A stretch of 10,221 nucleotides of DNA from NCBI GenBank assembly GCA_027620595.1, contig JAQCDI010000060.1:1-10221 (forward strand), in the 5' to 3' direction. The stretch is from Bacteroidota bacterium (lineage in GTDB: Bacteria; Bacteroidota; Rhodothermia; Rhodothermales; UBA10348). Positions 6,768 through 10,221 of this stretch are shown here, piece by piece. A program made the translations under genes and the position numbers. A model generated the notes under the pieces. The model was not told the origin of the DNA, made no database searches, and saw only the letters and a list, made by a program, of their open reading frames with translations. Each line of letters starts with the position of its first letter. Position 1 is the stretch's first letter.

Positions 6768-7033
6768 AGGAAAAACAGAAGCCCTCCACGGAGCCCGTCA
6801 AGCTGGCACTCCCGAAAGACGATTTCAGCCGGTCCGTAATCGGATTCGTTGTGGCAGCCATCATCGGGGCCCTCGTGCCCCGAACCATCGGATATCTGGC
6901 CCGCCGTGTATTCGTCCGCTCGTTCCGCGAAGTGTTCATCCTGGTGGCGGCCGGATTCCTGACCGAACGGCTGGTCCGTTTGATTGTCGGATCCGGCCCA
7001 TCGACCTCCTCTCCCACCAAGCGGGACGACTGA
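6764..7033 (+). CDS. Small predicted membrane protein of unknown function (89 aa)
   Basis: I do not recognise this family. The start overlaps the rlmN stop as ATGA (6764-6767), the classical arrangement for translational coupling, which strongly supports it as a real gene. A basic, hydrophilic N-terminus (residues 1-22) is followed by two probable membrane segments, SVIGFVVAAIIGALVPRTIGYL (about 24-45) and REVFILVAAGFLTERLVRLIVG (about 55-76). Arginines between them (ARRVFVRSFR) suggest a cytoplasmic loop. The tail is short, polar and Ser/Thr-rich, ending in KRDD. By its position it is the last intact gene of the ctaA-ctaB-rlmN unit. No catalytic residues are evident, so the role could be structural or accessory. 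A link to cytochrome oxidase assembly is only a guess from its neighbours. Confidence 0.75.
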   Translation: MKEKQKPSTEPVKLALPKDDFSRSVIGFVVAAIIGALVPRTIGYLARRVFVRSFREVFILVAAGFLTERLVRLIVGSGPSTSSPTKRDD

Positions 7034-7064
7034 GTCCACCTTTCCTGTCCCAGGAACTGCTTTT

Positions 7065-7415
7065 TTGCCCAAGGATCTGTCCGGTATCGAAACCCTTGTC
7101 GTTGATCTTCTTACCGTCTTCCTGCCCAAGGTGGTGGGCGTTGTCGTACTGCTGGTGGCCGCCTGGATACTGGCCAAGTGGGCGGCCAAACGCGTGACGC
7201 GATCGGCGGAGAAGCGCCTGGATACAACGATTGCCCGTTTCTTCGGCAGCTTGGTACGCCACGGCATCCTGATCCCGCTCTCTCGAACCGCGGCGTCGTT
7301 CAACCTGTCCGCAGCGCCCCGATCCTGCGCTACCTGGCCTCGTGATTCCGGATGGCCGTCTGCTCCTCGGAACGATTCCGGAGCAGGAAGGACACACTGG
7401 TCACCACGATCGTAA
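7065..7415 (+). pseudogene. Truncated MscS-like mechanosensitive channel (N-terminal fragment)
   Basis: The open frame begins with a TTG at 7065, preceded by AGGA about nine bases upstream. Residues 1 to about 70 resemble the N-terminus of small MscS-family channels: a first helix that includes LPKVVGVVVLLVAAWILAKW (about 20-39), a basic linker, and LDTTIARFFGSLVRHGILI (about 50-68), a pattern typical of the second helix. A full channel would then show the Gly/Ala-rich pore helix, the beta domain and a C-terminal domain, in total about 270 or more residues. Here the frame turns into Pro/Ser/Arg-rich sequence with no hydrophobic helix after about position 7280 and ends at 7415. The last 86 bases overlap the 3' end of the convergent MFS gene. 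The best reading is a gene remnant or deletion scar. A short functional protein cannot be excluded. Confidence 0.6.
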
Positions 7416-8721
7416 TGACGACGATGAGCATGAACGCGTTGCCGTAGCCTTCGAGCGGCGTCTCGGCCGAAGCAGCCACCGCTCCGACAGCAGCAGCCGA
7501 GAAGAGCTGACCCACCGAGATGTTTAGCGTTATCAAGCCCTGGGAAATGGCTTTCTCCTGCTTCCGGGCCTCATGGATCAGGATGTAGTTCAGGGACGAA
7601 CCCAGCAAGCCGGCCATTCCGAGGCCGATCATGGACGAGCCCATGTAGAACACGGCTGCCGACGAGGGGCTCGTGGCTACGCCCAGCATACCGAGGACCA
7701 ACAGGCTGTTGCTGGCCAGTACGATCATCTTGGAACCGGTGCGATCCAGCAGTCGCCCTGCAACGGGCGATCCCAACGCCACGGCCACCATCATGGGCAG
7801 GAGCATGAACGCGGCCTGCGATGTGCTCACGCCGTGCGCCAAAACCACAACGGTCGGAAAGAAGATGAACGCGGCCTCGTTGATGCCGGCGCCAATGGCA
7901 TTGACCGATGCGAGGGCCACCTGGCGGTTACGGAACAGCTCGAGTCGCAGGACAGGATCCGCTGCGCGTCGCTCCACCGAGATGAACACCGGGACCAGGA
8001 CTACAGCAGCCAGCAGTGCAGACAATACCCGCCAGGATGTCAGGCTGCCGCTGACATCGGTCGTATCGAATACGGAAAGCGCGTAGGCCAGACAGAGCAG
8101 GATGCCGCCAAGGGACAGGAGGCCTTTCCAGTCCAGGGGCTGGCTCTGGTTGTCCCGGGTTGCCGGAAGGATGCGCCAGCCCAGGATCAGGACCAGCAGG
8201 GCAATGGGCACATTGGTCAAATACAGCCAGCGCCAACCCAGAGACAACATGATCCCCGCCAGGATGGGACCGATGATGAAGGCAATCCCGAATACGGATC
8301 CCAGGAGACCGAAGGCTCGCCCCCGTCGCTCCATGGGGATGATGGCGCCCACCACGGAGGCGGCCACCGGGAAGATGCCGGCCGCTGCCATGCCCTGCAT
8401 GGCGCGGCCGACCAGAAGCACCGTAAAGGACGGCGACAGGGCCACTGTAAGGCTTCCCAGTCCGAAGAGCGCCACATCCAACAGGTACATCCGCTTGCGG
8501 CCCACCCGATCGGCCAGCTTGGTCATGATGGGCACACTGACCAGGTTGGCTAATACCCAGACCGAGAAGACCCAGGAAACCAGCCGGTCGTCCAGATCAA
8601 ACGCTTCCCGGATGGCCGGAATGGCAGGCCCGAGGATGGCGATATCCATGGCGCCCATGAGGACACCGATGAACAGCACGGCCATCACGGAACGACGTGG
8701 ACGTGTGGTCTCGTCAGTCAA
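7330..8721 (-). CDS. MFS drug/proton antiporter, EmrB/QacA (DHA2)-like
   Basis: This is a major facilitator superfamily transporter of about 463 residues with 12-14 hydrophobic segments, probably a proton-driven exporter of drugs or other amphiphiles. Family motifs are clear: MDIAILGPAIPAIREAF (about 25-41, first helix), the motif A loop KLADRVGRKRM (68-78), LVGRAMQGMAAAGIFPVAAS (103-122), and GPILAGIMLSLGWRWLYLTN (151-170), which matches the antiporter motif C and the WRW..N signature of the DHA2 group. The exact substrate cannot be read from sequence. The frame is open to a GTG at 8808, but the segment 8722-8808 does not look like transporter sequence. The TTG at 8721 gives the natural start MTDETTRPRRSVMAVLF, so I prefer it. 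The gene is convergent with the MscS-like fragment and divergent from the glycosidase gene, and stands alone on its strand here. Confidence 0.92.
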   Translation of the reverse strand: MTDETTRPRRSVMAVLFIGVLMGAMDIAILGPAIPAIREAFDLDDRLVSWVFSVWVLANLVSVPIMTKLADRVGRKRMYLLDVALFGLGSLTVALSPSFTVLLVGRAMQGMAAAGIFPVAASVVGAIIPMERRGRAFGLLGSVFGIAFIIGPILAGIMLSLGWRWLYLTNVPIALLVLILGWRILPATRDNQSQPLDWKGLLSLGGILLCLAYALSVFDTTDVSGSLTSWRVLSALLAAVVLVPVFISVERRAADPVLRLELFRNRQVALASVNAIGAGINEAAFIFFPTVVVLAHGVSTSQAAFMLLPMMVAVALGSPVAGRLLDRTGSKMIVLASNSLLVLGMLGVATSPSSAAVFYMGSSMIGLGMAGLLGSSLNYILIHEARKQEKAISQGLITLNISVGQLFSAAAVGAVAASAETPLEGYGNAFMLIVVITIVVTSVSFLLRNRSEEQTAIRNHEAR

Positions 8722-8865
8722 AGCGGCAAGTACTAGATTCCGGGTGGTCTGAAGGAGGCCCCGCCAACCGGGGATCGTTTCAGAAAATTGAGGAGTTCTA
8801 TACACCACGCCCCCGGGAGTTGCCTCGGAAGGGCGGTTATCTGCGTTTTAACCGACAATTCTGAT
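8722..8865. promoter_or_regulatory. Divergent intergenic region between the MFS gene and the NagZ-like gene
   Basis: This 144-base region must hold the promoters for both divergent genes if the TTG starts at 8721 and 8866 are right. It is more AT-rich than its surroundings, especially at 8780-8803 and 8845-8865. It contains an imperfect inverted pair, CAGAAAATTG (8781-8790) and CAATTCTG (8856-8863). I could not identify convincing promoter elements in either direction. Confidence 0.35.
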
Positions 8866-10221
8866 TTGCCTGCAGACTCTGCCCTCGTCCCGTCCGCTCC
8901 CCTCCACCGGCATCCCGGCCGGTGGCTCGCATCCGCGTTGCTGGTGCCGCTGCTGTTGGCTTTCACGGGCTGTCCCGGGGCTCCGGCCGATCTGGAAGCG
9001 GAAACGGCGGTCACATGGTCCTGGGCCGACTCCCTCCTGCGCACCCTGACACTGGAGGAAAAAGTCGGACAGATGCTCATGATTGACCTTCCCGTAACGG
9101 GATCCATCGCCGATGAGGATGTCCGGGCGGCCCTGCGGGACCGACTCTCGAGGACACACGCGGGTGGGGTCGTGCTTTTTGCTGCGGACGCGGTGCCGAC
9201 AGCGCAGACGGTGGCCTGGGCGCAGTATGCCAGCCAGGTCCCCCTGCTCGTGGCGCTCGATGCCGAGTGGGGCGCGGGATACCGCCTCGAGGGGCTGACC
9301 CGGTTGCCGGACGCCATGGCATTTTCGGCCACCGGCAATCCCGAAAGGGCCCGCTGGGCTGGCCAGGTGACGGCCAGGGAGGCGGCCTCCGCTGGGATCT
9401 CCGTCCTCTTTGCCCCGACAGTGGATGTCAATACCCAGCCAGCCAACCCCGTGATAGGTACCCGTTCCTATGCGGACCATCCCGATTCGGTGGCGCGCTA
9501 CGCTTCCGCCTTTGCAGCGGGAGTGGCATCCGTCGGGTTGCTGCCTGTGCTCAAGCACTTCCCCGGTCACGGCGCCACGTCCCGAGATTCCCATGTGGAC
9601 CTGCCCATTGCGGAGTCGGACGACGCTTCCTTCATGAATGTACACGTGGCGCCTTTCCGCTCCGTCCTGTCCCGCGTGGAGGCAGGCGTCATGACGGCCC
9701 ATGTCATTCCCCGCGGCCATGCGTATGCCGACACGGTTGCCGCCACCTTTTCCCATCGTGTGGTCACGGAGCTGCTGCGGGACTCGCTCGCATTCAAGGG
9801 ACTGGTATTCACTGATGCGTTGAACATGGCGGGCGCTGCATCCGCCGGCACGACGGCAGAGCGCGCCATCCGCGCCATCGAGGCCGGCGCCGATGTGCTC
9901 CTCATGCCGCCCGACGAAGAGGGTACCTGGCTGGCCATCATTGAAGCTGTGCGTTCGGGCCGTCTTTCCGCTGCCAGGATCGATTCGTCGGCCGCGCGGA
10001 TCCTGCGAACGAAGGAAGCGCTGCGCTTGCATGCGGCCTCCTTTCCCGGCGTCACCCAGGAGCTGTTTGCCGCCATCGAGCGCCCCGACAATCGACGGGA
10101 AGCCCGGTATGTGGCTCGGGAGGCGGTAACTGTCCTCAAGGACGACCTCCCCCTGCCCTTGGCAGCTTCCGGGTCCATCCTGCTGGTTTCGGTCGAACAC
10201 CGGGCCGCCCGGCGACAGCCG
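8866..10221 (+). CDS. NagZ-like family 3 beta-N-acetylhexosaminidase, putative lipoprotein (partial, 3' end beyond window)
   Basis: The 452 visible codons encode a glycoside hydrolase family 3 enzyme of the NagZ type, which removes N-acetylglucosamine from muropeptides. The catalytic barrel spans about residues 55-388. It contains LEEKVGQMLM (63-72), APTVDVN (183-189), the signature KHFPGHGATSRDSHVD (230-245), with the Asp241-His243 pair typical of NagZ enzymes, and the nucleophile region VFTDALNM (314-321, Asp317). The sequence continues past the barrel (AREAVTVLK, about 417-425), so a second domain follows. In Bacteroidota this is often a family 3 C-terminal or beta-lactamase-like domain, but it is off the window here. 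The N-terminus has a hydrophobic segment ending LLLAFTGC (28/29-36), which resembles a lipobox with Cys36, although Phe at -3 is unusual. No ATG is available. The TTG at 8866 is the best start, with no Shine-Dalgarno sequence. Confidence 0.9.
   Translation, partial: MPADSALVPSAPLHRHPGRWLASALLVPLLLAFTGCPGAPADLEAETAVTWSWADSLLRTLTLEEKVGQMLMIDLPVTGSIADEDVRAALRDRLSRTHAGGVVLFAADAVPTAQTVAWAQYASQVPLLVALDAEWGAGYRLEGLTRLPDAMAFSATGNPERARWAGQVTAREAASAGISVLFAPTVDVNTQPANPVIGTRSYADHPDSVARYASAFAAGVASVGLLPVLKHFPGHGATSRDSHVDLPIAESDDASFMNVHVAPFRSVLSRVEAGVMTAHVIPRGHAYADTVAATFSHRVVTELLRDSLAFKGLVFTDALNMAGAASAGTTAERAIRAIEAGADVLLMPPDEEGTWLAIIEAVRSGRLSAARIDSSAARILRTKEALRLHAASFPGVTQELFAAIERPDNRREARYVAREAVTVLKDDLPLPLAASGSILLVSVEHRAARRQP

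Noticed and set aside
7573..8553. 326-codon plus-strand frame opposite the MFS gene
   Set aside because: It is extremely rich in His, Gln and Gly with no domain, as expected from the antisense of a membrane-protein gene.
8848..10200. 450-codon minus-strand frame opposite the NagZ-like gene
   Set aside because: It is longer than the visible part of many genes, but the plus strand carries the diagnostic KHFPGHG and FTDALNM motifs. The minus frame has none.
1..10221. Mobile element, CRISPR array, tRNA or toxin-antitoxin pair
   Set aside because: I saw no transposase motifs, no regularly spaced repeats, no cloverleaf with a TTCRA-type arm and no characteristic small gene pair. The MFS/MscS junction alone is not enough to call a mobile element.

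Overview
The window is high-GC (about 60% or more by eye) and bacterial, with tightly packed genes and almost no recognisable Shine-Dalgarno sequences. Separate SecD and SecF genes, a CtaA/CtaB heme A pathway, and starts without ribosome binding sites would fit an aerobic member of the Bacteroidota, perhaps the Rhodothermota (Rhodothermus/Salinibacter-like) lineage. That placement is inference from gene content and style; no phylogenetic marker was compared.

Layout. On the minus strand at the left (1-3642), read in transcription order, there is a small predicted secreted protein of unknown function, then secD, then secF, then the start of a STAS-domain anti-sigma-factor antagonist cut by the left window edge. 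The gaps are 118, 53 and 53 bases. A 205-base divergent intergenic region (3643-3847) separates this block from a plus-strand cluster: heme A synthase (ctaA), protoheme IX farnesyltransferase (ctaB), the 23S rRNA/tRNA methyltransferase rlmN and a short two-helix membrane protein. These are spaced 5, 2 and -4 bases apart, so they probably form one operon. It is followed by what looks like the 5' end of a small mechanosensitive channel (MscS-like) gene that stops without the pore and beta domains. A convergent EmrB/QacA-type MFS efflux pump gene (minus strand) ends inside the tail of that open frame. The last gene, divergent from the MFS gene, is a NagZ-like family 3 beta-N-acetylhexosaminidase with a lipoprotein-like N-terminus. 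It runs off the right edge.

How the genes work together. SecD and SecF form the accessory complex that uses the proton motive force to pull proteins through SecYEG. CtaB converts heme B to heme O and CtaA converts heme O to heme A for an aa3-type cytochrome oxidase, so the host respires aerobically. RlmN acts on translation accuracy and appears to share the operon by convenience rather than by pathway. The NagZ-like enzyme is probably a cell-wall recycling enzyme in the periplasm or on the outer membrane.

I did not find a convincing undescribed multi-gene system here. The points most worth a second look are the truncated MscS-like gene at the MFS junction, an 18-base near-repeat placed about 90 bases upstream of two consecutive minus-strand genes, the two adjacent inverted repeats upstream of secD, and two unrecognised small proteins. 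No tRNA, rRNA, CRISPR array, insertion sequence or phage gene was seen, and no gene-free stretch exceeds 300 bases.
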